DNA from: Nocardioides nitrophenolicus
GTDB taxonomy: Bacteria > Actinomycetota > Actinomycetes > Propionibacteriales > Nocardioidaceae
Assembly (NCBI RefSeq): GCF_016907515.1
Contig: NZ_JAFBBY010000001.1
Span: forward strand, 5,084,001 to 5,148,000
Direction of reading: 5' to 3'
Length of the DNA stretch: 64,000 bases
This document shows positions 17,800-26,626 of this stretch, one piece after another (the first letter of the stretch is position 1; each line of letters opens with the position of its first letter). Under the pieces are notes generated by a model. The model was not told where the DNA came from, ran no database searches, and saw nothing but the letters and a program-made list of their open reading frames with translations. The position numbers and the translations under genes are program-made.

Positions 17800-18021
17800 T
17801 CAGTCGGCGACGGGCGCCGGCTTGTCGGTGAGCCGGTGGGTCTCGTCGTGGAAGGCGACGGCGATGTCCTTCAGGGCGTCTCCGTGCTCGCGCGCGTGGT
17901 GGGCGCAGAAGAGAAGCTCTCCGCCCGAGGCGAGCTCTACGCGGAGGTAGGCCTGGGCGCCACATCGGTCGCAGCGGTCCTCCGCGGTCAGCGGGGCGCT
18001 GGGAGCAACAGCAGTCGTCAT
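17800..18021 (-). CDS. DUF7455 small zinc-ribbon-like protein
   Basis: A 73-residue protein with CDRCGAQAY (about 17-25) and LLFCAHHAREH (about 37-47). The Cys-X2-Cys and Cys-X2-His pairs fit a small metal-binding knuckle. It matches the DUF7455 proteins found beside the primary sigma-factor gene in actinobacteria. Its function is unknown. It is transcribed convergently to the sigma-factor gene and divergently from parE, with its own terminator. The 18022-18296 gap upstream holds no other gene. Confidence 0.85.
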   Translation of the reverse strand: MTTAVAPSAPLTAEDRCDRCGAQAYLRVELASGGELLFCAHHAREHGDALKDIAVAFHDETHRLTDKPAPVAD

Positions 18022-18248
18022 CTCTCGGGCCTCTCTCTCGTGCGATCTCCCACCCTCATCGGGCGGTCGTCCGGATCAACGTAGCGACTGGATCAAAGAT
18101 TCCCGTCTCCATGTGGTCCATTCCACTTCTCGTGTCCCTCATCATCCAAGCACCTGTTGGGGGACGTATCCGTCATTTTCCATCGCCCGAAACAAGCTTG
18201 TGACCATCCGATCGGCCGGGGCTGCGTAGGCACGCGGCGTGTCGCGGG

Positions 18249-18254
18249 TAGATT
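18249..18254 (+). promoter_or_regulatory. possible -10 element of parE
   Basis: TAGATT, of the same form as other promoters in this window. Transcription would start near 18261 and leave a leader of about 36 bases containing GAGGAG (18285-18290). Confidence 0.4.
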
Positions 18255-18296
18255 CGTGCTCTCGGAAGTACCCGTGATGCACGTGAGGAGCCGGTC

Positions 18297-20369
18297 ATCG
18301 CCGACAACACCTACAACGCCGCCCACCTGCTGGTCCTCGAGGGCCTCGAAGCCGTGCGGAAGCGTCCCGGGATGTACATCGGCTCCACCGACACCCGGGG
18401 GCTCATGCACTGCCTCTGGGAGATCATCGACAACGGCGTCGACGAGGCCCTCGGCGGCTTCGCCCGCCGGGTCGAGGTGATCCTGCACGCCGACGACTCC
18501 GTCGAGGTGCACGACGACGGGCGCGGCATCCCCACCGACAAGGAGCCCAAGACCGGGCTGCCCGGCGTCGAGGTCGTGGCGACCAAGCTCCACGCGGGCG
18601 GCAAGTTCGGCGGCGGCTCGTATGTCGCCACCGGCGGCCTGCACGGCGTCGGCCTCTCGGTCGTCAACGCCTTGTCGAGCCGGATGGACATCGACGTCGA
18701 CCGCTCCCCGGCGAGCCAGGGCCTCAGCTTCCAGCGTGGCGTGCCCGGCGTCTTCGACGGCGAGGGTCCTCGCGCGTCGTTCACCCCGCAGTCCGGGCTG
18801 ACCCGCAAGGGCGGGCGGGTGGCCAAGGGGAGGTCGGGCACCCGGATCCGGTTCTGGCCGGACCGCCAGATCTTCACCAAGGACGCCGACTTCGTCCTCG
18901 ACGGCCTGATCGGCCGCGCTCGGCAGACCTCGTTCATCGTTCCCGGACTCGAGCTGGTCATCAAGGACCAGCGCGCCGCCGACCAGGGCGAGTGGACCGA
19001 GGAGAGCTTCCGTCACGACGGCGGCATCGGCGAGTTCTGCGACTACCTCGCCACCGGCGAGCCGGTCACCGAGGTGCTCCGCCTGCAGGGCAGCGACGTG
19101 TTCACCGAGACGGTCCCGCTGCTCGACGACAAGGGCCACATGACCCCGCAGGACGTCGAGCGCGAGCTCACCGTCGACGTCGCGGTGCGCTGGGGCACCG
19201 GCTACGACACCGAGCTGCGCTCCTTCGTCAACGTGATCGCCACCCCCAAGGGCGGCACCCACGTCTCCGGCTTCGAGAGCGCGCTCACCAAGACGTTCAA
19301 CGACGCGATGCGCGCCTCGAAGGCGCTCAAGGTCAACGACGACGACGTGATCAAGGACGACATCCTCGAGGGGATGACCGCGGTCGTCACGGTCCGGCTC
19401 GCCGAGCCGCAGTTCGAGGGCCAGACCAAGGAGATCCTCGGTACGCCGGCCGCGCGGACCGTCGTACGCAAGGTCGTGGCGAAGGAGCTCAAGGAGTTCC
19501 TGACCTCGACCAAGCGTGCCGAGAAGGCGCAGGCCAAGCTCCTCATGGAGAAGGTCGTCGCGGCGTCCAAGACCCGGATCGCGGCCCGCCAGCACAAGGA
19601 GACCCAGCGCCGCAAGAGCGCGCTGGAGTCCTCGACGCTGCCCGCCAAGCTCGCCGACTGCCGCTCCGGCGACAACGAGCGCACCGAGCTGTTCATCGTC
19701 GAGGGCGACTCCGCGCTCGGCACGGCCAAGCTCGCCCGCAACGCCGAGTTCCAGGCGCTGCTGCCGATCCGCGGCAAGATCCTCAACGTCCAGAAGGCGT
19801 CGGTGGGCGACATGCTCAAGAACGCCGAGTGCGCCTCGATCATCCAGGTGGTCGGCGCGGGCTCCGGCCGCACCTTCGAGCTCGACGCCCGCCGCTACGG
19901 CCGGATCATCTTCATGGCCGACGCCGACTCCGACGGCGCCCACATCCGCACCCTGCTCGCGACGCTGTTCTTCAAGTACATGCCCGACCTGGTCAAGGCC
20001 GGCCGCGTCTACTCCGCCGTGCCGCCGCTGCACCGGATCGAGATCTCCAACCCCAAGAAGGGCCAGGAGAAGTACGTCTACACCTATTCCGACGACGAGC
20101 TGCAGCGCAAGCTCGCCGAGCTGAAGAAGAAGAACGTGAAGTGGAAGGACCCGGTCCAGCGCTACAAGGGCCTCGGTGAGATGGACGCCGACCAGCTCGC
20201 CGAGACCACCATGGACCCGCGCCGCCGGACCCTGCGCCGGCTCACCGTCGACGAGCTCGAGGTCGCCTCGGAGGTGTTCGAGCTGCTCATGGGCAGCGAC
20301 GTCGCGCCGCGCAAGGAGTTCATCATCCAGGGCGCCTACGAGGTCGACATGGAGACGCTCGACGCCTGA
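18297..20369 (+). CDS. parE: DNA topoisomerase IV subunit B (ParE; GyrB-type)
   Basis: About 690 residues if begun at 18297. The GHKL ATPase motifs are EIIDN at 42-46, DDGRGIP and GGLHGVGLSVVNA. The TOPRIM motif EGDSAL starts at 469 and DADSD at 542. EGDSALGTAKLARN, in place of GyrB's EGDSAGG, and the sigma-factor neighbourhood favour ParE. The N-terminal block YNAAHLLVLEGLEAVRKRPGMY is conserved in the family, yet no ATG, GTG or TTG occurs in frame between the stop at 18249 and GTG 18354. GAGGAG at 18285-18290 points to an ATC at 18297 as start. Partner ParC is encoded at 32136-35873. Confidence 0.93.
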   Translation: MADNTYNAAHLLVLEGLEAVRKRPGMYIGSTDTRGLMHCLWEIIDNGVDEALGGFARRVEVILHADDSVEVHDDGRGIPTDKEPKTGLPGVEVVATKLHAGGKFGGGSYVATGGLHGVGLSVVNALSSRMDIDVDRSPASQGLSFQRGVPGVFDGEGPRASFTPQSGLTRKGGRVAKGRSGTRIRFWPDRQIFTKDADFVLDGLIGRARQTSFIVPGLELVIKDQRAADQGEWTEESFRHDGGIGEFCDYLATGEPVTEVLRLQGSDVFTETVPLLDDKGHMTPQDVERELTVDVAVRWGTGYDTELRSFVNVIATPKGGTHVSGFESALTKTFNDAMRASKALKVNDDDVIKDDILEGMTAVVTVRLAEPQFEGQTKEILGTPAARTVVRKVVAKELKEFLTSTKRAEKAQAKLLMEKVVAASKTRIAARQHKETQRRKSALESSTLPAKLADCRSGDNERTELFIVEGDSALGTAKLARNAEFQALLPIRGKILNVQKASVGDMLKNAECASIIQVVGAGSGRTFELDARRYGRIIFMADADSDGAHIRTLLATLFFKYMPDLVKAGRVYSAVPPLHRIEISNPKKGQEKYVYTYSDDELQRKLAELKKKNVKWKDPVQRYKGLGEMDADQLAETTMDPRRRTLRRLTVDELEVASEVFELLMGSDVAPRKEFIIQGAYEVDMETLDA

Positions 20370-20383
20370 GCCTGCGACCGGAA

Positions 20384-20405
20384 CCGCCGAGGGTGGCATC
20401 GGCGG
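20384..20405 (+). terminator. possible weak terminator after parE
   Basis: A seven-pair stem (20384-20390 with 20399-20405) and eight-base loop, 15 bases after the parE stop. No T-run follows. Confidence 0.35.
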
Positions 20406-20493
20406 AACCGTGCGGGATCTGTGGTCCAGATCTCTGGCGCAATCACCGTAAGTCCATAAAGTCAGTCGAGATTGTTTCGACGACAGGACTGCG

Positions 20494-21507
20494 ATGATCG
20501 AGATCTCCGGACTGACCAAGAGCTACGGCTCGACCACCGTGCTCGACGGCATCGACCTGCACGTCCCCGACGGCCGGATCGCGGCCGTGGTGGGGCCGAG
20601 CGGGGCCGGCAAGAGCACCCTCGCGCGCTGCGTCAACGCGCTCGAGCGCCCGACCAGCGGCAGCGTGACCGTGCGCGGCCTGGACCTCGCGGCGCTCTCG
20701 GGCAAGGAGCTGCGCCGGGCCCGCCAGCAGATCGGCACCGTCTTCCAGTCGGCCAGCCTGCTGCGCCGGCTGACCGCCGCGCAGAACGTGGCCCTGCCCC
20801 TGCGCCACCAGGGCATCGCCGAGCCGGAGGTACGCCGCCGGGTCACGGAGCTGCTCGAGCGGGTGGACATGCTGCACCGCGCCAACCACTATCCCTCCCA
20901 GCTCTCCGGCGGCCAGCGCCAGCGGATCGGGATCGCCCGCGGCCTCGCGCTGCGGCCCTCGGTGCTGCTCTCCGACGAGGCCACCTCCGGGCTGGACCCC
21001 GACTCGACCCGGGCGATCCTCGCGCTGCTGACCGAGCTGCGCGACGACCTCGGCGTCACGATCTTGGTGATCACCCACGAGATGGACGTGGTGCGCGGCA
21101 TCGCCGACCACGTGGCCCAGCTCGACCACGGCCGGATCGTCGAGCAGGGCCCGGTGAGCGAGGTCGTCCGGCGCTCGGACTCCGCGCTCGCGCGGGCCCT
21201 GCTGCCGCTGCCGCCGGCGCTGAGCGCGCCCGGCCTTCGCACGTGGCGACTCCGGCTCGCGGGCGAGGTCGCACCGACCTGGCTGGCGCGGGCCTCCCGT
21301 GAGCTCGGCGTGGACGTCGCGGTGCTGGCGGCGCTGGTGGAGGAGGCGGGGGAGGTGTCCGTGGGCCGCCTCGTGGTGGGCCTGCCGCCGCACCTCGACG
21401 CCGACGTCGTCGTCGCGGCCTTCCGCCGGCTCGGCGTGGTCGCCGAGCCCGACGCCGACACCGACGCGCAGCCCGAGACCCTGGCGGACCGGGAGCCCGC
21501 GGCATGA
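20494..21507 (+). CDS. MetN-type ABC transporter ATPase
   Basis: A 337-residue ATPase of the methionine-uptake (MUT) ABC family. Walker A is GPSGAGKST, the signature is LSGGQRQRIGIARGLA, Walker B VLLSDEATSGLD (with the SDEATSALD-like form typical of MetN), and the H-loop VITHEMDVV. A C-terminal regulatory NIL-like domain follows (about 250-325). In MetN this domain senses the cytoplasmic ligand. The 3' end overlaps the permease gene (ATGA). Because sulfone and sulfonate monooxygenase genes follow, the cargo may be an organosulfur compound rather than methionine; that is inference. Confidence 0.92.
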   Translation: MIEISGLTKSYGSTTVLDGIDLHVPDGRIAAVVGPSGAGKSTLARCVNALERPTSGSVTVRGLDLAALSGKELRRARQQIGTVFQSASLLRRLTAAQNVALPLRHQGIAEPEVRRRVTELLERVDMLHRANHYPSQLSGGQRQRIGIARGLALRPSVLLSDEATSGLDPDSTRAILALLTELRDDLGVTILVITHEMDVVRGIADHVAQLDHGRIVEQGPVSEVVRRSDSALARALLPLPPALSAPGLRTWRLRLAGEVAPTWLARASRELGVDVAVLAALVEEAGEVSVGRLVVGLPPHLDADVVVAAFRRLGVVAEPDADTDAQPETLADREPAA

Positions 21508-22184
21508 GCGCCGCGCTCCCGCTCATCGCCACCCCGTGGCCCGACGTACCGGACCTGCTGCTGCCCGCGCTGGGCGAGACGGCCCGCACGGTCGGCGTGG
21601 TGATGGCGATCGTGGTCCTGCTCGGTGGCCCGCTCGGGCTGCTGATCTTCAACACCTCGCCGCTCGGGCTCACCCCGCACCGCGCGGCGCACGTGACGAT
21701 CAGCTGGGTCGCCAACCTGGGCCGGTCGCTGCCGTTCCTGGTGCTGATGGCCGCCATCATCCCGGTCACCAAGCTCGTCTTCGGGACCACCATCGGCTTC
21801 AAGGCCGCGCTCATCCCGATGGCGGTCGCCGGCGTCGCGTTCTTCGCCCGGCTCACCGAGAACGCGGTGCGCGAGGTGCCGCGGGAGCTGCTCGACGTCG
21901 GTCTCGCGGCGGGCTCGGGCCGCTGGCAGATCATGGCCGGCATCCAGCTCCGCGAGGCGCTGCCCGGCCTGGTCGCCGGGTTCACCCTCAACGTGATCGC
22001 GATGATCGAGTACTCCGCCATCGCCGGCGCGATCGGCTCCGGCGGGATCGGCTACCTGGCCGTCAACTACGGCTACCGACGCTTCGACGACACCATCATG
22101 ATCGCCTGCATCGTCGTGCTCATCGCGCTCGTGCAGCTCATCCAGTTCACCGGCGACCGCGCCGTCCGCGCGCTCACGCACTGA
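21504..22184 (+). CDS. MetI-type ABC transporter permease
   Basis: A 226-residue permease with five to six membrane helices. The cytoplasmic coupling block (EVPRELLDVGLAAGSGRWQI) carries the EAA-type loop that contacts the ATPase. SLPFLVLMAAIIPVTK and GAIGSGGIGYLAVNYGY are typical of MetI. The start overlaps the ATPase stop by four bases, so both are made in step. The binding-protein gene follows after 45 bases with its own ribosome site. Confidence 0.92.
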   Translation: MSAALPLIATPWPDVPDLLLPALGETARTVGVVMAIVVLLGGPLGLLIFNTSPLGLTPHRAAHVTISWVANLGRSLPFLVLMAAIIPVTKLVFGTTIGFKAALIPMAVAGVAFFARLTENAVREVPRELLDVGLAAGSGRWQIMAGIQLREALPGLVAGFTLNVIAMIEYSAIAGAIGSGGIGYLAVNYGYRRFDDTIMIACIVVLIALVQLIQFTGDRAVRALTH

Positions 22185-22229
22185 CCTGACCTCCCCTCTC
22201 CGTCCCGCTCCGTGAAAGGAAGCACCGCC

Positions 22230-23165
22230 ATGTCCACCACCCGATCGAACCCCGACACCCAGGCCCCCGGCGACCGCCCCGAGATCGACCTGGGGGGTGG
22301 CGGGAGCCGCCGCTGGCTGGTCCTCGCCGTCGTCGGCGTCGTGTTGGTCGGCGTCGTCGTCGCCCTCGTCCTCCGCGGCGGCGGCGACAGCGAGAAGGCC
22401 GTCGCCGGCAGCCACTTCTCCGACGACTTCGCCATCGCCTACCAGGCGAGCTCGGCCTCGGAGCAGGCCTTCCTGGAGTACCTCGACAAGGAGATCGCGC
22501 CCGACTACGGCGTGCGCATCGACCCGGTCGGGATCGAGGACGGCAACCAGCTCGACCAGGCGACGGCCGACGGCAAGTACATCGCCAACATCTACCAGCA
22601 CAAGCACTGGCTCCAGCAGGTCACCGACTCCACCGGGATGAAGCTGACCGCGCTCGGGCCGGTCTTCCAGTGGTCGTACTCGATCTACTCCTCCCGCTTC
22701 GGCTCGCTCGAGGAGCTGCCGGACGGCGCGACGATCGCGCTGCTCAACGACCCCGCCAACACCGCGCAGGCGCTGTGGATCCTGGAGCGCGCCGGCGTCC
22801 TCACCTTCAAGGACGGGGTGGACCCGTGGGCGGCGACCGAGGAGGACATCGCGAGCAACCCGCGCGGCTTCGAGTTCACCTACATGGAGTACGGCGCCGG
22901 GCCGCGCACCCTGGACTCGGTCGACGCCGTGATCGACTACAACATGTCCTTCGTCGACGCCGGGACCCCGGACGAGCAGCGCATCTACGCCCCCGACGCC
23001 CCGCGGGAGTTCGCCGGACAGCTGGTGGTCGGCACGGAGTACCTCGACGACCCGCAGGTGGCGACCCTGAAGAAGGTGTTCTTCGACCCCCGGGTCCAGG
23101 AGTACCTCGCCACCAACGACGACCCGAGCCTGTCGGGCCAGCTGGCGCCGGTCTCCGCGAGCTGA
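22230..23165 (+). CDS. MetQ/NlpA-family substrate-binding protein with N-terminal membrane anchor
   Basis: A 311-residue binding protein of the NlpA (MetQ) family, with YIANIYQHKHWLQQ and TIALLNDPANTAQALWILERAG as family blocks. Instead of a lipoprotein signal it has a cytoplasmic tail of about 30 polar residues and one hydrophobic helix (RRWLVLAVVGVVLVGVVVALVL, about 29-50) without a lipobox cysteine, so it is probably held by a signal anchor. The ATG at 22230 has GAAAGGA nine bases upstream; GTG 22212 is an alternative. It would deliver ligand to the MetNI-type pair encoded just before it. Confidence 0.88.
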   Translation: MSTTRSNPDTQAPGDRPEIDLGGGGSRRWLVLAVVGVVLVGVVVALVLRGGGDSEKAVAGSHFSDDFAIAYQASSASEQAFLEYLDKEIAPDYGVRIDPVGIEDGNQLDQATADGKYIANIYQHKHWLQQVTDSTGMKLTALGPVFQWSYSIYSSRFGSLEELPDGATIALLNDPANTAQALWILERAGVLTFKDGVDPWAATEEDIASNPRGFEFTYMEYGAGPRTLDSVDAVIDYNMSFVDAGTPDEQRIYAPDAPREFAGQLVVGTEYLDDPQVATLKKVFFDPRVQEYLATNDDPSLSGQLAPVSAS

Positions 23166-23189
23166 CCGGGAGCCGGGCACCCGAGCGGG

Positions 23190-24092
23190 TCAGGCCGCGA
23201 GCCTCCGCGCGTGCGCGACCAGCGCCGCGTGGAGGTCGCGGACCGCGGCCCGCACGTGGTCGCCCTTGCGCCGCAGCAGCACCAGGGTCACCCGGGTGGC
23301 GTCACCGGCGATCGGGCGCGAGGTGATCAGCCCGGCGAGCTCCAGCGGGTCGCCGGTCACGCTGTAGTCGGGGAGCACGGTGACCCCCAGGCCCTGGGAG
23401 ACCATGAACTTGCCCATCTCGGCGCCGTCGGTGGTGTGGCACACCCGCGGCAGCCGGCTGCCGAAGATCCGGTGCGCGAAGCGGTGCATCACGTAGCCCG
23501 ACCGCATCGCCACGAACCGCTCCTCGCGCAGCTGCTCGACGCTGACCTCGTCCGCGGCGGCCAGCGGATGGTCGGTCGGCAGCACGACGACCGGCCGGCC
23601 GTGCAGCAGGTCGGTGCCCATCAGGTCGTGGGCGGGCTCGTCGCCGGCCAGCAGGTTGACCAGGCCGAGGTCCAGGGAGCCCTCGAGCAGGCCCTGGTGG
23701 ATCTCGGCCTGCTGCACGTTGAGCACCTCGACGGTCGCATTCGGGGCGGTGTCCTGGAAGTCGCGGGACGCCGGCACCAGCAGGGTCGAGGTGGCCGCGT
23801 TGACGGTGCCGATGCGCACCGTGCGGCTCACGTTGTGCTGGTCGCCGGCCGTGGTCCGGAGCCGGTCGACCGCATCGAGCACCGCCACCATGCTCGGCAG
23901 CAGGTCCAGTCCCTGGCGGCTGATCCGCGCGCCGGTGCGCCGGCGGTCGAGCAGGGTCACCCCGAGCTCGCGCTCCAGCTTGCTCACGGCCTCGCTGAGG
24001 GCGGGCTGCGAGATGTGCAGGCTCTCGCTCGCCCGTCGCAGCGACCCGTGCTGGGTCACGGCCGCGACGTACTCCAGCTGCTCGATCCTCAC
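23190..24092 (-). CDS. LysR-family transcriptional regulator
   Basis: A 300-residue LysR regulator. The N-terminal winged helix (MRIEQLEYVAAVTQHGSLRRASESLHISQPALSEAVSKLE, about 1-40) is classical, followed by a type 2 binding-protein-like effector domain. It is divergent from sfnG and convergent with the transporter genes, the usual position for an activator of sulfur-starvation genes such as CysB/Cbl. The effector would be a sulfur metabolite (sulfate, adenylylsulfate or acetylserine in known cases), which is inference. The start is a GTG with AAGGGGG upstream. Confidence 0.9.
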   Translation of the reverse strand: MRIEQLEYVAAVTQHGSLRRASESLHISQPALSEAVSKLERELGVTLLDRRRTGARISRQGLDLLPSMVAVLDAVDRLRTTAGDQHNVSRTVRIGTVNAATSTLLVPASRDFQDTAPNATVEVLNVQQAEIHQGLLEGSLDLGLVNLLAGDEPAHDLMGTDLLHGRPVVVLPTDHPLAAADEVSVEQLREERFVAMRSGYVMHRFAHRIFGSRLPRVCHTTDGAEMGKFMVSQGLGVTVLPDYSVTGDPLELAGLITSRPIAGDATRVTLVLLRRKGDHVRAAVRDLHAALVAHARRLAA

Positions 24093-24101
24093 GATGCCCC
24101 C

Positions 24102-24132
24102 TTGTGATGCATTAATTCGAGTGAGTTACTAT
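24102..24132 (+). promoter_or_regulatory. predicted sfnG promoter and LysR target region
   Basis: TTGTGA (24102-24107), a 19-base spacer and TACTAT (24127-24132) lie in an unusually AT-rich block (ATTAATTC, GAGTTACTAT) next to the LysR start. LysR proteins usually bind such T-N11-A sequences. Transcription from here would leave a leader of about 140 bases before sfnG. Confidence 0.45.
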
Positions 24133-24190
24133 GGAAAGCGTAGCGCAGCACGCCGGCGACCGCATCGCGGCGGAGTGAGAGGCAGGGCCG

Positions 24191-24283
24191 ATGGCTCCGT
24201 CGTCGATCGCGACGGCGCCGGGCCTTGTCCGACTCGCCAAAGTCGAGCAATCTGATCTACATACCCGGATTGAGGAGCAGTGA
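24191..24283 (+). CDS. 30-residue upstream ORF coupled to sfnG
   Basis: ATG at 24191 opens a 30-codon frame (MAPSSIATAPGL...RIEEQ) that ends in TGATG, its stop overlapping the sfnG start. GAGAGG lies upstream at a slightly long distance. It contains no Cys and no internal Met, so it is not an obvious amino-acid-sensing leader. It may serve to couple translation to sfnG, or be chance. Confidence 0.3.
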   Translation: MAPSSIATAPGLVRLAKVEQSDLHTRIEEQ

Positions 24284-25401
24284 TGACCAGCAGCCAGACC
24301 CGCGCACCCGAGCCCCTGAAGTTCGCCTACTGGGTGCCCAACGTGAGCGGCGGCCTCGTGGTGAGCAAGATCGAGCAGCGCACCGACTGGGGCCTCGACT
24401 ACAACCTCGAGCTGGCCCGGCTCGCCGAGGCCAACGGCTTCGACTACGCGCTCTCGCAGGTGCGCTACATCGCGTCGTACGGCGCCGCCTACCAGCACGA
24501 GTCGACCTCGATCAGCCTCGCGATCGCGCTGGCGACCGAGCGGCTCAAGGTGATCGCCGCCGTCCACCCGGGCCTGTGGCAGCCCGGGGTGCTCGCGAAG
24601 CTGGTCGCCAGCTCCGACCAGTACACCAAGGGCCGCTTCTGCGTGAACGTCGTCAGCGGCTGGTTCAAGGACGAGTTCACCAAGCTCGGCGAGCCCTGGC
24701 TGGAGCACGGCGAGCGCTACCGCCGCTCGGAGGAGTTCATCCGCTACCTGCGCGAGATCTGGACCAGCGACCACGCCGAGCTCAACGGCGACTTCTACCG
24801 GCTGCACGACTTCGACCTCAAGCCCAAGCCCTACGAGGTCCCCGGGCGCGCCCACCCGGAGATCTTCATGGGCGGCAACTCCACCGACGCTCGCGGCATG
24901 GGCGGCCGGGTCGCCGACTGGTACTTCATGAACGGCAACACGCCCGAGGGCATCGCCGAGCAGATCCACGACGTCAGCGACGTCGCCGCCGTCAACGGCC
25001 GGGCCGGCCAGGTGCGCTTCGGCGTCAACGGCTTCCTCATCGGCCGTGACACCGAGGCCGAGGCCCGCGACGTGCTGCGCGAGATCGTGGACAAGGCCGA
25101 CCGCGAGGCGGTCGAGGGCTTCGGGTCCGCGGTCAAGCAGGCCGGCCAGTCCACGGGCGACAAGGTCGGCATGTGGCAGGACTCCGAGTTCGCCGACCTG
25201 GTCCAGTACAACGACGGCTTCCGCACCGGCCTGATCGGCACGCCGGAGCAGATCGCCCACCGGATGCTGGAGTACAAGCGCCGCGGCGTCGACCTGTTCC
25301 TGCTCGGCTTCCTGCACTTCCAGGAGGACGTGCAGTACTTCGGCCGCGAGGTGCTGCCGATCGTGCGCGAGCTCGAGGCCGCGGAGCTGGAGCGGGTCTG
25401 A
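24283..25401 (+). CDS. sfnG: dimethyl sulfone monooxygenase
   Basis: A 372-residue FMNH2-dependent monooxygenase of the bacterial luciferase family. The N-terminal KFAYWVPNVSGGLVVSKIEQ is the SfnG signature, and NVVSGWFKDEF plus PEIFMGGNSTDAR are conserved flavin and substrate blocks. SfnG converts dimethyl sulfone to methanesulfinate and formaldehyde, so sulfur can be recovered. GAGGAG five bases before the ATG at 24283 sets the start. The stop overlaps the sfnB start (TGATG). Reduced flavin would come from the two reductases encoded at the end of the same operon. Confidence 0.93.
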   Translation: MTSSQTRAPEPLKFAYWVPNVSGGLVVSKIEQRTDWGLDYNLELARLAEANGFDYALSQVRYIASYGAAYQHESTSISLAIALATERLKVIAAVHPGLWQPGVLAKLVASSDQYTKGRFCVNVVSGWFKDEFTKLGEPWLEHGERYRRSEEFIRYLREIWTSDHAELNGDFYRLHDFDLKPKPYEVPGRAHPEIFMGGNSTDARGMGGRVADWYFMNGNTPEGIAEQIHDVSDVAAVNGRAGQVRFGVNGFLIGRDTEAEARDVLREIVDKADREAVEGFGSAVKQAGQSTGDKVGMWQDSEFADLVQYNDGFRTGLIGTPEQIAHRMLEYKRRGVDLFLLGFLHFQEDVQYFGREVLPIVRELEAAELERV

Positions 25402-26597
25402 TGCCGGTCCCCGTCCTCACCGCGCCCGAGGCGCGCGCCGCGGCCGCCGAGCTGGGGGAGCGCTTCGCCAAGGGCGCCGCCGCGCGCGACGCCGAGCGGC
25501 AGCTGCCCGTCGACGAGCTCGCCGAGCTGTCCGCCTCCGGGCTGCTCGCGGTGACCGTGCCGGCGGCGTACGGCGGCGCGGGGCTAGCGGCCTCGGAGGT
25601 GGCGGAGCTGTTCCGGCTGCTGGCCACGGGCGACCCGAGCATCGCGCAGATCCCGCACAGCCACTTCGTCTACGTCAACGCGCTGCGCCACCAGGGCACG
25701 CCCGAGCAGCAGGCCTTCCTCTTCGGTGAGGTGCTGTCCGGCAGGCGGTTCGGCAACGCGCAGTCCGAGATCGGCACCCGCCACGTGCGCGACTACCGCA
25801 CCACGCTGCGCCCTGACGGCGCCGGTGACTGGGTGCTCGACGGGGAGAAGGGCTACGCCACCGGGGCGCTGCTCGCCGACTGGATCCCGGTGCTGGCGCG
25901 GCTCGGCGAGGGCGGCCCGCTCCATGTCGCCTGGGTCGAGCGGCACGCGCCGGGCGTCACCGTCGTCGACGACTGGAACGGCATGGGCCAGCGGACCACG
26001 GCCAGCGGCACGGTCCGTCTCGACGGGGTGGCCGTGCGCGCCGACCGGGTCACGCCTTACCACCTGACCTTCGAGGGCCCGCAGACCTACGGCGCCTTCG
26101 CCCAGCTGCTGCACGCCGCGCTGGACGCGGGCATCGCCCGGGCCGCGCTGGCCGACGCGGCGGAGTTCGTCACCACCAAGAGCCGGCCCTACCCGGACGC
26201 GCTCGCCGAGCTCGGCATCTCCCGGCACGCCGACGACCCGACGGTGGTGCAGGCGTTCGGCGAGCTCGAGCTCGCGGTGCGGGCAGCCGAGGCGCTGGTC
26301 GCCGAGGCCGGGCGCGCCGTCGACCGGGCCGACGCCGACCTCGACGCCGAGTCGGCGGGCGCCGCGAGCCTCGCCGTCGCGGCGGCCCGAGCGGCCACGA
26401 CCAGCGCCAGCCTCGAGGCGTCCACGCGCCTGTTCGAGGTCAGCGGCACCCGCGCCGCGCTCGACGCGCTCAACCTGCACCGCCACTGGCGCAACGCCCG
26501 CACCCACACCCTGCACGACCCGGCCGCCTGGAAGGTGCGCCACCTCGGCCACTGGGCCCTCGACGGCCGGCTGCCCCCGAACCACGGCCAGCTCTGA
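25401..26597 (+). CDS. sfnB: SfnB family sulfur-acquisition oxidoreductase (acyl-CoA dehydrogenase fold)
   Basis: A 398-residue flavoprotein of the acyl-CoA-dehydrogenase superfamily, matching the SfnB branch: VPAAYGGAGL near residue 55, IPHSHFVYVNALR, AQSEIGTRHVRDY, WNGMGQRTTASGTV, and LFEVSGTRAALDALNLHRHWRNARTHTLHDP at the end. Members resemble DszC-type FMNH2 monooxygenases more than true dehydrogenases and are linked to growth on sulfones and sulfonates. The exact reaction is not settled. The start overlaps the sfnG stop and its own stop is 29 bases before ssuD. Confidence 0.9.
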   Translation: MPVPVLTAPEARAAAAELGERFAKGAAARDAERQLPVDELAELSASGLLAVTVPAAYGGAGLAASEVAELFRLLATGDPSIAQIPHSHFVYVNALRHQGTPEQQAFLFGEVLSGRRFGNAQSEIGTRHVRDYRTTLRPDGAGDWVLDGEKGYATGALLADWIPVLARLGEGGPLHVAWVERHAPGVTVVDDWNGMGQRTTASGTVRLDGVAVRADRVTPYHLTFEGPQTYGAFAQLLHAALDAGIARAALADAAEFVTTKSRPYPDALAELGISRHADDPTVVQAFGELELAVRAAEALVAEAGRAVDRADADLDAESAGAASLAVAAARAATTSASLEASTRLFEVSGTRAALDALNLHRHWRNARTHTLHDPAAWKVRHLGHWALDGRLPPNHGQL

Positions 26598-26626
26598 CCA
26601 TCCACCGCGACTCGCAGAAGGACGAC

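Noticed and set aside
18157..18480. Short plus-strand frame starting at ATG 18277 upstream of parE
   Set aside because: It is out of frame with ParE and its product is low-complexity Ser/Thr/Pro, the shadow of the parE frame.
20370..20493. Possible SAM riboswitch before the MetN-type transporter
   Set aside because: The gap is 124 bases and shows only a short GTCGA/TCGAC inverted repeat (20465-20481), without the conserved riboswitch core.
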